Position numbers and translations under genes: made by a program | Part shown: positions 8,724 through 16,012 of the stretch, piece by piece | Layout: each line of letters opens with the position of its first letter | How positions within the stretch are numbered: position 1 is the first letter of the stretch | Notes under the pieces: model-generated | What the model was told of the DNA's origin: nothing | Seen by the model: the letters and a program-made list of their open reading frames with translations, nothing else | Databases searched by the model: none | Source of the DNA: an uncultured Clostridia bacterium | GTDB taxonomy: Bacteria > Bacillota > Clostridia > Oscillospirales > Acutalibacteraceae | DNA: 35,245 bases | Direction: 5' to 3' | Assembly (NCBI GenBank): GCA_946407465.1 | Contig: CAMJOD010000008.1 | Coordinates: forward strand, 1-35,245

Positions 8724-10231
8724 CAGTCAATGCCGAGCGCCGACAGCACATACTGCGGCATAGCGTCCGCCTCCGTCACATCGGAGAAGCGCGCCTGCTT
8801 GTCACGCAGACCGGCAAGCGGTGCCGGAACCGGCATTCCGCTCACTTGGTTGAGCATATCGACCATATCGAACTCGGTCTCGGGCAGTGCCGCGTCGGGC
8901 GCAACTGCCTGCAAAACCGCCTTGGAGAACTTGTAGGGGCTTGCGGTGGAGACAATCACCGAGGGTGTTGTGTCGCCGGTCGCCGCAACATACTGCTCAT
9001 AGACATTGACCGCCACGGCAGTATGCGTGTCGCAGAGATAGCCATCCTCCTTAAAGAGACGGCTGATGGTGTCCTTTGTCTGCGCGTCGTCGCAGAAGCC
9101 GCCGAAGAATTTGCCGGCAATCTCCTCTTTGACCGCGTCCGTCACCTCATATTTGCCGCCGGTTTTGAGCGCGGTCATCCACTCGCGCGTCACGGCGTCG
9201 TCGTTGCCGCAGAGCTTGTAGAGCAGGCGCTCCAGATTGCTGGACACGAGAATGTCCATGGACGGAGAGGTGGTGGTGAAGAACTGTCTGTTTTTGTCGT
9301 AAACACCGGTGTTGATGAAGTCGGTGAGGACGTTGTTGGCGTTGGAAGCGCAGATAAACTTGTTAATGGGCAGACCCATCTGCGCGGCGTAGTAGGACGC
9401 GAGAATGTTGCCGAAGTTGCCGGTAGGCACAACAACGTTCATCTTGTCGCCAAAGGCAAGCTTGCCGTCGTTGACCATATCGCAGTAGGCGGAAATATAG
9501 TAAACAATCTGCGGCAGGAGTCTGCCCCAGTTGATGGAGTTTGCGGAAGAGAACAGCATGTTGTTCTGCGCGAGCTGTTCGGAAATGGCAGGCGTGGTAA
9601 AGATTTTTTTCACGCCTGTTTGCGCGTCGTCAAAGTTGCCCTTGATGGCGCAGACCGTGACGTTTTTTCCCTCCTGGGTATTCATCTGGTGCTTCTGCAT
9701 GGGGCTTACGCCGTCAACGGGATAGAACACGATAATCTTTGTATGCTCCACATCTTTGAAGCCCTCCAGCGCAGCCTTGCCGGTGTCGCCCGAGGTCGCC
9801 ACGAGAATAACAGCATCCTTGCCGTCGCAGGTCTTTTTGAGCGACTTGGTGAGCAGGTGCGGCAGAATTTGGAGCGCCATATCCTTGAAGGCGCAGGTGG
9901 GACCGTGCCACAGCTCCAACACATTGAGCGCCTTGCCGCCGAGACGGGTGTACGCCATGGGTGCAGGGTTGGCGCCGCCGAACTTTTCCGCTGTGTAGGC
10001 TTGCTCCACACACGCATCAATCTCTTCCGCGGTGAAGTCAGTCAGAAAGTCGGAGAATACCTTTTTGGCTCTGCCCTTGTAGTCTTCCTTCAAAAGCGCG
10101 CGGAGCGTCGCTTCGTCATACTGCGGAAAAGACTGCGGTACAAACAAACCGCCGTCCTTTGAAATGCCCTGTGCAATTGCCTGTGCCGCGGAAACGACCT
10201 CCGCAGCATTTTGCGTGCTGTTATAGTTCAT
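8723..10231 (-). CDS. thrC: Threonine synthase
   Basis: This 502-residue PLP enzyme converts O-phosphohomoserine to threonine. The PLP lysine is Lys116 in PTCAFKDMALQ, preceded by the family segment LELWHGPT. The phosphate-binding loop SGDTGKAALEGF follows. The length and the N-terminal block (TQNAAEVVSAAQAIAQGI) match the longer bacterial/fungal class of threonine synthase rather than the short plant-like class. It starts after GAAAGGAAG and has its own near-consensus promoter at 10267-10295. The other threonine-pathway genes (hom, thrB) are not in the window. Confidence 0.95.
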   Translation of the reverse strand: MNYNSTQNAAEVVSAAQAIAQGISKDGGLFVPQSFPQYDEATLRALLKEDYKGRAKKVFSDFLTDFTAEEIDACVEQAYTAEKFGGANPAPMAYTRLGGKALNVLELWHGPTCAFKDMALQILPHLLTKSLKKTCDGKDAVILVATSGDTGKAALEGFKDVEHTKIIVFYPVDGVSPMQKHQMNTQEGKNVTVCAIKGNFDDAQTGVKKIFTTPAISEQLAQNNMLFSSANSINWGRLLPQIVYYISAYCDMVNDGKLAFGDKMNVVVPTGNFGNILASYYAAQMGLPINKFICASNANNVLTDFINTGVYDKNRQFFTTTSPSMDILVSSNLERLLYKLCGNDDAVTREWMTALKTGGKYEVTDAVKEEIAGKFFGGFCDDAQTKDTISRLFKEDGYLCDTHTAVAVNVYEQYVAATGDTTPSVIVSTASPYKFSKAVLQAVAPDAALPETEFDMVDMLNQVSGMPVPAPLAGLRDKQARFSDVTEADAMPQYVLSALGID

Positions 10232-10266
10232 ACAAATCTTCCTTTCGATTTATAAACATCTTTTTT

Positions 10267-10295
10267 ATTCTACACCATTATTCTTCGATTGTCAA
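10267..10295 (-). promoter_or_regulatory. Sigma-A-type promoter of thrC
   Basis: On the minus strand, a perfect -35 TTGACA (10290-10295) and -10 TAGAAT (10267-10272) are 17 bases apart. The promoter lies inside the last codons of the upstream dipeptidase gene, and the TAG at the front of the -10 box is also that gene's stop codon. Confidence 0.85.
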
Positions 10296-11211
10296 AGTTT
10301 TCAAAAAAATTCAGCGCATTATCGTAAAAAATCCTGCGGATAACCCCGTCATCATAGTGATGGTGCCGCATAATTTCGGCGATTCTGTCATAAACAAGGC
10401 TGTTTTTTATATCGGACGGCAGGCAGCCGCCGTCAAAATCGCTGCCGAAGCACAGGCAGTCACCGCATCCCCGTGAGAGAAAATATTCGGCATGGCGCAG
10501 AATATCTTCGATACACGCCTGCTGCGGCTCGGCGTTCAAAAAGGCGTTGTGAAAATTCAGTCCGATCAAGCCGCCGCGTTCACGGATTATGCGAATCTGT
10601 TCGTCGGTCAGGTTGCGCCGGTGCGGCGTGACGGCAAAGGCATTGGAATGCGAGGCGACAAAAGGCAGCCGCGACTGCTCTGCGACGTCAAAAAAGAGCC
10701 TTTGGCTCGCGTGGGAAATATCGACAACCATGCCGTGCCGCTCCATCTCCCCTACTACCTCTTTGCCGAAGCCGGTCAGACCCGCGGCGTCAGCAACGTC
10801 GGCGCCGTCGCCGATTGGATTGTGCGCGTTCCATGTCAGGGTCATCATGCGCACGCCGAGAGCGGCAAACCGCGCGACGTTTTCTAATTTATGATTAAGC
10901 GCCAAGCCGTTTTCGATTGTCAGAAAAGCGGTGTTCTGATAGCTTTCAAACGTCTTGCGCACCGGCTCCTTCGGCTTTAGCAGATGTATATGCAGGCGGT
11001 CGCATTCCGCTTGCAGGCGTTGTGCCGCAAGCAGCACCGTCTGCTCCGCCTGTTCGCCGGTGTAGGAGTCCGGCAGCCAGATGGCGTAGCACTGGAGCTT
11101 GTGCGAATCCGGCTCACGGCAGAGCTGCACCTCATGGCGGCTGTCGTCAAGCGGCAAATGCTCGGTGACGTGCTTGTATAATGTATCGCAGTGCAAATCG
11201 ACTACGCGCAT
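10270..11211 (-). CDS. Membrane-dipeptidase-family (M19) zinc peptidase
   Basis: This 313-residue protein belongs to the renal/membrane dipeptidase family (peptidase M19), which cleaves dipeptides, often with relaxed stereospecificity, through a two-zinc site. The visible metal-site motifs are LHCDT (His7, Asp9), TIENG (bridging Glu), VDISH, ASHSNAF and FGSDFDGG near the C-terminus. It has no signal peptide or membrane anchor, so it is probably cytoplasmic. It begins one base after the yraN stop and is the last gene of rbgA-rnhB-yraN-M19. The true substrate cannot be told from sequence; recycling of peptide or cell-wall D-amino-acid dipeptides is possible. Confidence 0.88.
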   Translation of the reverse strand: MRVVDLHCDTLYKHVTEHLPLDDSRHEVQLCREPDSHKLQCYAIWLPDSYTGEQAEQTVLLAAQRLQAECDRLHIHLLKPKEPVRKTFESYQNTAFLTIENGLALNHKLENVARFAALGVRMMTLTWNAHNPIGDGADVADAAGLTGFGKEVVGEMERHGMVVDISHASQRLFFDVAEQSRLPFVASHSNAFAVTPHRRNLTDEQIRIIRERGGLIGLNFHNAFLNAEPQQACIEDILRHAEYFLSRGCGDCLCFGSDFDGGCLPSDIKNSLVYDRIAEIMRHHHYDDGVIRRIFYDNALNFFENFDNRRIMV

Positions 11212-11212
11212 G

Positions 11213-11587
11213 CTATGACCTCAATTCAAAAGCGTTTTCTATATAATGTATGCGCAACAGCGCGAGATTGTTTTGGGAGGTGATGACCTCGCAAACGTCA
11301 AAACGGCAATAGCCGTCCCAGCCCGTTTCGGCGAGATAGAGCTGCGCCGCGCGGATGATTCGCTTCTGCTTGCGAAAATCCACCGCTTCATAGGGCTGAG
11401 CGAGCGAACCGTAATGCCGCGTTTTGACCTCGACAAAGCAGAGCACGCCGCGGTGTTCGGCGATGATATCAATTTCGCCGCAGGGCTTGCAATAGTTGCG
11501 GCGGATGATTTTGCAGCCGCGCCGTTTGAGGTATTTGGCGCAGTAGTCCTCGCCGACGTCGCCGATTTGCTTCTTGGTATAATTCAT
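11213..11587 (-). CDS. YraN/UPF0102 family endonuclease-like protein
   Basis: This 124-residue protein has the restriction-endonuclease-like core of the YraN family: Glu38-Ile-Asp40 (GEIDIIA), then FVEVKTR with Glu53 and Lys55. That matches the E-D-ExK nuclease constellation. Its function is poorly defined in any organism. The ATG overlaps the rnhB stop by 4 bases (ATGA), a pairing (rnhB-yraN) that is common across bacteria and suggests a nucleic-acid maintenance role. The N-terminal region contains several cysteines (Cys25, Cys33, Cys36), but no complete zinc motif is evident. Confidence 0.9.
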   Translation of the reverse strand: MNYTKKQIGDVGEDYCAKYLKRRGCKIIRRNYCKPCGEIDIIAEHRGVLCFVEVKTRHYGSLAQPYEAVDFRKQKRIIRAAQLYLAETGWDGYCRFDVCEVITSQNNLALLRIHYIENAFELRS

Positions 11588-12183
11588 TTGAGTATCTTCC
11601 TCAAAAAGCTCATGCGGTGATAGGGACAGGGACCGTATGCGCGCAGTGCCTCCACATGCAGCTTGGTGCCGTAGCCCTTGTGCTTGTCAAAGTGATATTG
11701 CGGATATTCCTTTGCGTATTCATACAAAAGCCTGTCCCTCGACACCTTTGCCAATATGGAGGCGCAGGCGATGGAATGTGACTTGGCGTCGCCCTTGACA
11801 ATCGTTTCGCAGTCAATCGACAAATCGGGCAGGCGGTTGCCGTCAATCATGGCGTAGTCCGCCTGTTGGGGCAGGCTCTCCACCGCTCGTTTCATGGCGA
11901 GCATGGTCGCGTTGAGAATGTTCAGCTCCTCAATCTCTTCCACGGTGGCAAACGCTATAGCATATGACGCCGCCTCGGCTTTTATGACCTCAAAGAGCGC
12001 CTCGCGCTTTTTTTCGGTGAGCTTTTTGGAATCATTGACGCCCGCAATCAGCTTGCCCTTTGGCAGAATAACTGCCGCCGCGCAGACGGGTCCGGCAAGC
12101 GGTCCTCTGCCTGCTTCGTCCACACCGCAAATCTGTGTATAGCCCTTTGCATAGGCTTCGTTTTCATATTCCAGCCAATTCAT
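11584..12183 (-). CDS. rnhB: Ribonuclease HII
   Basis: This 199-residue enzyme removes RNA from RNA-DNA hybrids and initiates excision of single ribonucleotides from DNA. The signature [15 protein letters not shown] gives the first acidic pair (Asp22, Glu23). A further acidic motif, MIDGN, and the C-terminal [12 protein letters not shown] typical of type 2 RNase H follow. Length is normal. It starts with an ATGA overlap of the rbgA stop, behind GGAGAAAG. The rbgA-rnhB pair matches ylqF-rnhB of Bacillus subtilis. Confidence 0.96.
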   Translation of the reverse strand: MNWLEYENEAYAKGYTQICGVDEAGRGPLAGPVCAAAVILPKGKLIAGVNDSKKLTEKKREALFEVIKAEAASYAIAFATVEEIEELNILNATMLAMKRAVESLPQQADYAMIDGNRLPDLSIDCETIVKGDAKSHSIACASILAKVSRDRLLYEYAKEYPQYHFDKHKGYGTKLHVEALRAYGPCPYHRMSFLRKILK

Positions 12184-13058
12184 TTTCTTTCTCCGTCCGG
12201 CATTTCCACCGTTATCCTTCCCAGCTTGGCGGCGCGAAATTCGTCCAGCAGCATGATTGCCGCGCGTTCGGTGTCGATTTCGCCGCCGGAAACAAGCATG
12301 CCGCGCTTTTTGCCGATGATTTGCAGCAGCTCATAGGAATCCGTGTTGTCCAAATCCATGTCCTCCAGCTTGAAACGTTCGATAAACTCCGAAGGCTTGA
12401 GGCTTTTCAAAAAGTCGAGCAGACGCATCGCCAGCAGCTCGACGTCCACCACCTGATCCTTGACGGCGCCGGTAAAGGCGAGGTGCTCGCCGACAGTTTG
12501 GTCATCAAAGCGCGGCCAGAGCACACCGGGCGTGTCGAGCATTTCGAGGTTTTTGCTGATGGTGAACCATTGGTTGCCGCGCGTGACGCCCGGTCTGTCC
12601 TCAACCTTGGCGCGGTTCTGCTTGGCAATGCGGTTGATAAAGGACGACTTGCCGACGTTGGGAATGCCGACAATCATCACGCGAATGGTGGGATTCTTCA
12701 TGCCCTTCGCCTTCATGCGCGCGATCTTTTCCTGCATGACGGAGTTGACCGCCGCCGGAAACTGGTTGAGGTTTCTGCCGCTTTTACAGTCCACTGCCAA
12801 GGCGGTGACGCCCTGACGGGCGTAATCATCTATCCACAGCTTGGTGGCGGTGCGGTTTGCCATGTCGCACTTGTTCATCAAAATCACACGCGGCTTGTTT
12901 TGAATCAGCTGATTCAAATCGGGATTGCGGCTGCTGACGGGAATGCGCGCGTCGATTATCTCGGCAACCGCGTCCACCAGCTTGAGGCTCGCCTGAATTT
13001 GCCTCTTGGTTTTTGTCATATGACCCGGGAACCACTGGATTGTCTGCATTTCGCTCAT
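12180..13058 (-). CDS. rbgA: Ribosome biogenesis GTPase RbgA/YlqF
   Basis: This 292-residue circularly permuted GTPase is needed for late assembly of the 50S subunit. G4 (NKCD, 62-65) precedes G1 (GIPNVGKS, 131-138) and G3 (DTPG, 175-178), the diagnostic permuted order. The N-terminus IQWFPGHM is the family signature. I place the start at the ATG at 13058, which has AGAGGA 9 bases ahead; the open frame continues upstream across a terminator hairpin and is unlikely to be translated. Only a weak promoter-like pair (TTTACG/TACAAA, 17 apart) lies upstream, so expression may depend on read-through from lepB. Confidence 0.95.
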   Translation of the reverse strand: MSEMQTIQWFPGHMTKTKRQIQASLKLVDAVAEIIDARIPVSSRNPDLNQLIQNKPRVILMNKCDMANRTATKLWIDDYARQGVTALAVDCKSGRNLNQFPAAVNSVMQEKIARMKAKGMKNPTIRVMIVGIPNVGKSSFINRIAKQNRAKVEDRPGVTRGNQWFTISKNLEMLDTPGVLWPRFDDQTVGEHLAFTGAVKDQVVDVELLAMRLLDFLKSLKPSEFIERFKLEDMDLDNTDSYELLQIIGKKRGMLVSGGEIDTERAAIMLLDEFRAAKLGRITVEMPDGERK

Positions 13059-13074
13059 CTTTTCACTTCCTCTT

Positions 13075-13118
13075 AAAAAACAAGGCTTATTTCCATGGAT
13101 GACAGAAATAAGCCTTTT
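13075..13118 (-). terminator. Intrinsic terminator after lepB
   Basis: A perfect 12-bp stem (13082-13093 with 13105-13116) with an 11-base loop is followed on the minus strand by G and six T (13075-13080). It falls between lepB and rbgA, only about 17 bases before the rbgA start codon. Confidence 0.9.
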
Positions 13119-13130
13119 GTACAAGTTGTC

Positions 13131-13967
13131 CTATTTGTCGTAAACGTTGCCGAAACGGTTGAACGGAAAGACCACAAACTGTGCCTTGCCGATGACGTCG
13201 TTGACGTCAATCAAGCCGATTTCGGGGCTGCGGCTGTCGAGCGAAACCGCGCGGTTGTCACCCAACACAAACAGCTTTCCCTCGGGAATCACAAAGTTGC
13301 CGCTCTCGTCGGTGGCAAGATAATTGCTGTCCTTGTTGCCGTTGTTGGAAAACGTTGTTCCCTTGATGTAGTTCTCTGTCAGCTCGGCGCCGTCTACAAA
13401 GATTTTTTCGTTGTCGTAGTCGAGCTTGACGGTCTGACCGCCGATTGCAATCACGCGCTTGATGATGGGATGGGAATAGTTGGTCGCGTGCGCAATCACG
13501 ATAATATCATTATTATGCGGCTTGTAGAACATGTCGGTGACAACGACCTTGTCGGCGTTTTCGAGCGTGTCCATCATGGACTTGCCGTCTACCTCGACCA
13601 AGCGGAACACAAAGGTCAGGCAGAACACAACCACCGAAACCGCGAGCAGCACACAGCGAATCCAGTCGTAAAAGCCGGCGGTAAAGCTGTCGGCGCCCGC
13701 CACAAGGAACTGCTGCTTTTTTTGGGGAGGCGCCGCCTTTGGCTCGTCCTCAAAAATCGCCTTAAATTCCTTTTGAAATTCCTCCTTGTCCTGCGCGTCC
13801 GTCTCCGGCTGCCGGTCAACGCGCTCCTCCGCCGTCGGCTCCTCGTCCGGGGGCGTTTCCGGCGCAGGCTCCCCAAACGGCTCCACATCGACGTCTAAAG
13901 CAAGGTCTATATCGGAAAAGTCCTTTTCAAGCTCATCCGCGTTGAAATTCGGTTGTTCTTTGCTCAT
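13131..13967 (-). CDS. lepB: Signal peptidase I with long acidic cytoplasmic N-terminus
   Basis: This 278-residue protein cleaves signal peptides of exported proteins at the outer membrane face. A single transmembrane helix spans about 103-122. The extracytoplasmic domain has the catalytic Ser130 (VDGKSMMDTL), the general base Lys169 (PIIKRVIAIGG) and the conserved GDNRAVSLDSR box. The unusual part is the first ~98 residues: an acidic Glu/Asp/Pro-rich, probably disordered cytoplasmic extension, where the typical Gram-positive enzyme has about 10-20 residues. The start codon has AGGTGA just upstream and no good internal start exists, so the extension looks real. It lies between two terminators after rplS. 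Confidence 0.95.
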   Translation of the reverse strand: MSKEQPNFNADELEKDFSDIDLALDVDVEPFGEPAPETPPDEEPTAEERVDRQPETDAQDKEEFQKEFKAIFEDEPKAAPPQKKQQFLVAGADSFTAGFYDWIRCVLLAVSVVVFCLTFVFRLVEVDGKSMMDTLENADKVVVTDMFYKPHNNDIIVIAHATNYSHPIIKRVIAIGGQTVKLDYDNEKIFVDGAELTENYIKGTTFSNNGNKDSNYLATDESGNFVIPEGKLFVLGDNRAVSLDSRSPEIGLIDVNDVIGKAQFVVFPFNRFGNVYDK

Positions 13968-14003
13968 ACAGTCACCTGCCTACTCACTGCAAATTATGCT
14001 AGT

Positions 14004-14030
14004 AAAAAAGGGAACCTAAGCAGTTCCCTT
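14004..14030 (-). terminator. Intrinsic terminator after rplS
   Basis: An 8-bp stem AAGGGAAC / GTTCCCTT with a 7-base loop is followed on the minus strand by a run of six T that overlaps the end of the stem. It sits 17 bases beyond the rplS stop. Confidence 0.88.
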
Positions 14031-14046
14031 TCAGACTATTCGAGAA

Positions 14047-14394
14047 TTACTTACGAATCTGTTCCTTAACCTTGGCAGCCTTACCGACTCTGTCACGCAG
14101 ATAGTAGAGCTTGCTTCTGCGAACCTTACCGTAACGAACAACCTTGATGTCCTTTACGTTGGGGGAATGCAGCGGAAATACTCTCTCGACGCCAACACCG
14201 TAAGCAACACGTCTGACGGTGAAGGTCTCGGCTACGCCACTGCCTCTCTTTGCGATGACAGTGCCCTCGAACATCTGAATTCTCTCTCTTTCGCCTTCGC
14301 GAATGTTGACGGATACCTTAACGGTATCGCCGATGCCAAACTCGGGAGTTGTCTCTTTGACCGAGCCGGCTGCAATTGTTTTTAATGCGTCCAT
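14047..14394 (-). CDS. rplS: 50S ribosomal protein L19
   Basis: This 115-residue protein lies at the interface of the two ribosomal subunits. The family blocks [38 protein letters not shown] and a basic C-terminus with [19 protein letters not shown] are all present, and the length is canonical. The ATG has an ideal AGGAGG. It is transcribed from its own promoter at 14516-14544, behind a structured leader of about 115 bases, and is closed by a terminator, so it forms an essentially single-gene unit. Confidence 0.98.
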   Translation of the reverse strand: MDALKTIAAGSVKETTPEFGIGDTVKVSVNIREGERERIQMFEGTVIAKRGSGVAETFTVRRVAYGVGVERVFPLHSPNVKDIKVVRYGKVRRSKLYYLRDRVGKAAKVKEQIRK

Positions 14395-14509
14395 TTTTAT
14401 CCTCCTGTTTTCCCGATATTCATGCCCTTTGGCAGCGGACTATCGGCTTCATAATGACGGCTTGTGCCGTTTTGTGAATCGCGTCGCGAGTAACGACGGT
14501 CTCAAACAC
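14395..14509 (-). ncRNA. Structured 5' leader of rplS (possible L19 autoregulatory leader)
   Basis: The predicted transcript leader (start near 14509) can form three successive hairpins. The first is CGTCG/CGACG (14482-14486 with 14494-14498). The second is ACGGC/GCCGT with a 4-base loop (14457-14461 with 14466-14470). The third is CCGATA/TATCGG (14413-14418 with 14441-14446) enclosing TGCC/GGCA, and it ends about 11 bases before the AGGAGG. L19 leaders are known in Firmicutes as ribosomal-protein autoregulation sites. Whether this one matches that family is inferred from position and foldability only. Confidence 0.5.
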
Positions 14510-14515
14510 CTTGTT

Positions 14516-14544
14516 ATTTTATCATAAACAGATTTATAATGCAA
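14516..14544 (-). promoter_or_regulatory. Sigma-A-type promoter of rplS
   Basis: On the minus strand, -35 TTGCAT (14539-14544) and -10 TAAAAT (14516-14521) are separated by 17 bases, with TG one base ahead of the -10 (extended -10). It lies just after the rluD stop codon. Confidence 0.8.
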
Positions 14545-14567
14545 GTCTTTTTTTCAAAAAGCAGAAA

Positions 14568-15485
14568 TTATTTGCTGATATTCTGCAATTTGTGCAAAAA
14601 CGCCTGAAAATACGGCGGCAATTCGGAGTCAAACTCCATATAATCTCCCGTGACGGGATGGACAAAGCCGATTTTTTTGGCGTGCAGGCATTGTCCCGAA
14701 AAGGCGACGCGCTCGTTCTTGACACCGTAAACAGGGTCGCCTGCGACCGGATGCCCCAGATATGCCATATGTACGCGGATTTGGTGGGTTCTGCCGGTTT
14801 CGAGCACGCACTGAACATGCGTATAGCCCTTGTAGCGGCTGAGGACGCGGTAGTGCGTGACGGCGTTTTTGCTGTTCTTTTGGGTGACGCACATTTTTTT
14901 GCGGTCAACCGGATGCCTGCCAATCGGCGCGTCCACCGTGCCTTCATCGTCTTTCAGAGAACCGAACACAACCGCCTCATAGGCACGCGTAAAGGAATGT
15001 GCTTTGATTTGCTCCGCCAAGCCCTTGTGGGCGCGGTCGTTTTTGGCGACTATCAGCAGTCCGCTGGTATCCTTGTCAATCCGGTGGACAATGCCGGGAC
15101 GCAGCACGCCGTTGATGCCGGACAGGCTGTCGCCGCAGTGCCACAGCAGGGCGTTGACAAGGGTGCCCTCGTAGTTGCCTGCCGCGGGATGCACCACCAT
15201 TCCCTTTGGCTTGTTGACAACCAGAAGGTCGGCGTCCTCATAGACAATATCGAGCGGAATCCGCTCCGCCTTTGCCTCATACGGCTCCGCGTCCGGCACG
15301 GTGACGTCCACCGTATCGCCGGCGCTGAGCTTTTGCTTTTTGCTGCACGGCTTGCCGTTGACGGTCACATTGCCGTTTTCTATCAGCGTGACCGCCATGC
15401 TGCGCGACAGCTCCGGCGCCGCGTCGGCGAGAAATTTGTCAAGGCGCACACCGGCGTTCTCACAGATAAGCTTATGCGATGTCAT
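14568..15485 (-). CDS. Large-subunit rRNA pseudouridine synthase, RluD family
   Basis: This 305-residue protein has an N-terminal S4 RNA-binding domain (VRLDKFLADAAPELSRS onward) and a RluA-type catalytic domain. The catalytic Asp137 is in HRIDKDTSGL. RluD in Escherichia coli modifies 23S rRNA helix 69; in Bacillus subtilis the neighbour of lspA is ylyB, of the same family. The ATG at 15485 overlaps the end of lspA by 14 bases and uses an AAAGGA inside the Lys-rich lspA tail as ribosome binding site, so the two are coupled. In-frame codons further upstream lie within lspA and lack support. Confidence 0.92.
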   Translation of the reverse strand: MTSHKLICENAGVRLDKFLADAAPELSRSMAVTLIENGNVTVNGKPCSKKQKLSAGDTVDVTVPDAEPYEAKAERIPLDIVYEDADLLVVNKPKGMVVHPAAGNYEGTLVNALLWHCGDSLSGINGVLRPGIVHRIDKDTSGLLIVAKNDRAHKGLAEQIKAHSFTRAYEAVVFGSLKDDEGTVDAPIGRHPVDRKKMCVTQKNSKNAVTHYRVLSRYKGYTHVQCVLETGRTHQIRVHMAYLGHPVAGDPVYGVKNERVAFSGQCLHAKKIGFVHPVTGDYMEFDSELPPYFQAFLHKLQNISK

Positions 15486-15954
15486 GCTTCTTTTCCTTTT
15501 TCTTTTCCTTTTTGTCCGCGAAAAAGAGCAGATAGATTGCCAGCAGCACGACGCCGACCGTGATGCAATAGTCGGCAAAGTTGCAGACCGGATAGAAGAA
15601 GGTCAGGCTGAGGTAATCGACAACGTAGCCGTAGGCGATGCGGTCAATCAAGTTTCCCAAGCCGCCGCCGATAATCAGCGCAACGGAAAAATAGAAGAAC
15701 TTGCTGTCGGGACGTTTTTTGAACATATAAAAGATTATCAGACCCAGCAGCACGACCGTCAGCACGATAAACAGCCATGACATGCCGGAAAACATACCGA
15801 ACGCCACGCCCTCGTTGCGGATGTAGGTGAGGTTGAGAATATGGGGAATCAGCGGACGGGTTTCACCCAACGCAAAATTGTTGACGATAAGCATTTTGAA
15901 CAGCTGGTCGGCAGCCGCCAACGCAGCGCCGATTAGCAGTGCGATTACAGGCAT
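15472..15954 (-). CDS. lspA: Lipoprotein signal peptidase (signal peptidase II)
   Basis: This 160-residue membrane aspartyl protease cleaves prolipoproteins after lipid attachment. Four hydrophobic segments are visible (about 3-15, 59-78, 86-103 and 130-146). The catalytic aspartates are Asp113 (GYVVDYL) and Asp128 (CNFADY), with NLIDRI at 101-106 and the conserved TYIRNEGVAFGMF. The C-terminus is a Lys/Glu-rich tail. The start at 15954 has AAAGGAG 7-8 bases ahead. It lies directly after a terminator hairpin that follows ileS, and the ileS-lspA-rluD order matches Bacillus subtilis. Confidence 0.96.
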   Translation of the reverse strand: MPVIALLIGAALAAADQLFKMLIVNNFALGETRPLIPHILNLTYIRNEGVAFGMFSGMSWLFIVLTVVLLGLIIFYMFKKRPDSKFFYFSVALIIGGGLGNLIDRIAYGYVVDYLSLTFFYPVCNFADYCITVGVVLLAIYLLFFADKKEKKKEKKHDIA

Positions 15955-15970
15955 AGGATTCTCCTTTAAC

Positions 15971-16007
15971 AAAAATCGGTGCAATAAATATCACACCGAT
16001 TTTTTTG
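15971..16007 (-). terminator. Intrinsic terminator after ileS
   Basis: On the minus strand, the stem AAAAATCGGTG / CACCGATTTTT (15971-15981 with 15994-16004) forms over a 12-base loop, and the T-tract is the end of the 3' arm. It lies 5 bases past the ileS stop, and its 3' end is about 17 bases from the lspA start. Confidence 0.85.
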
Positions 16008-16012
16008 CTAAT

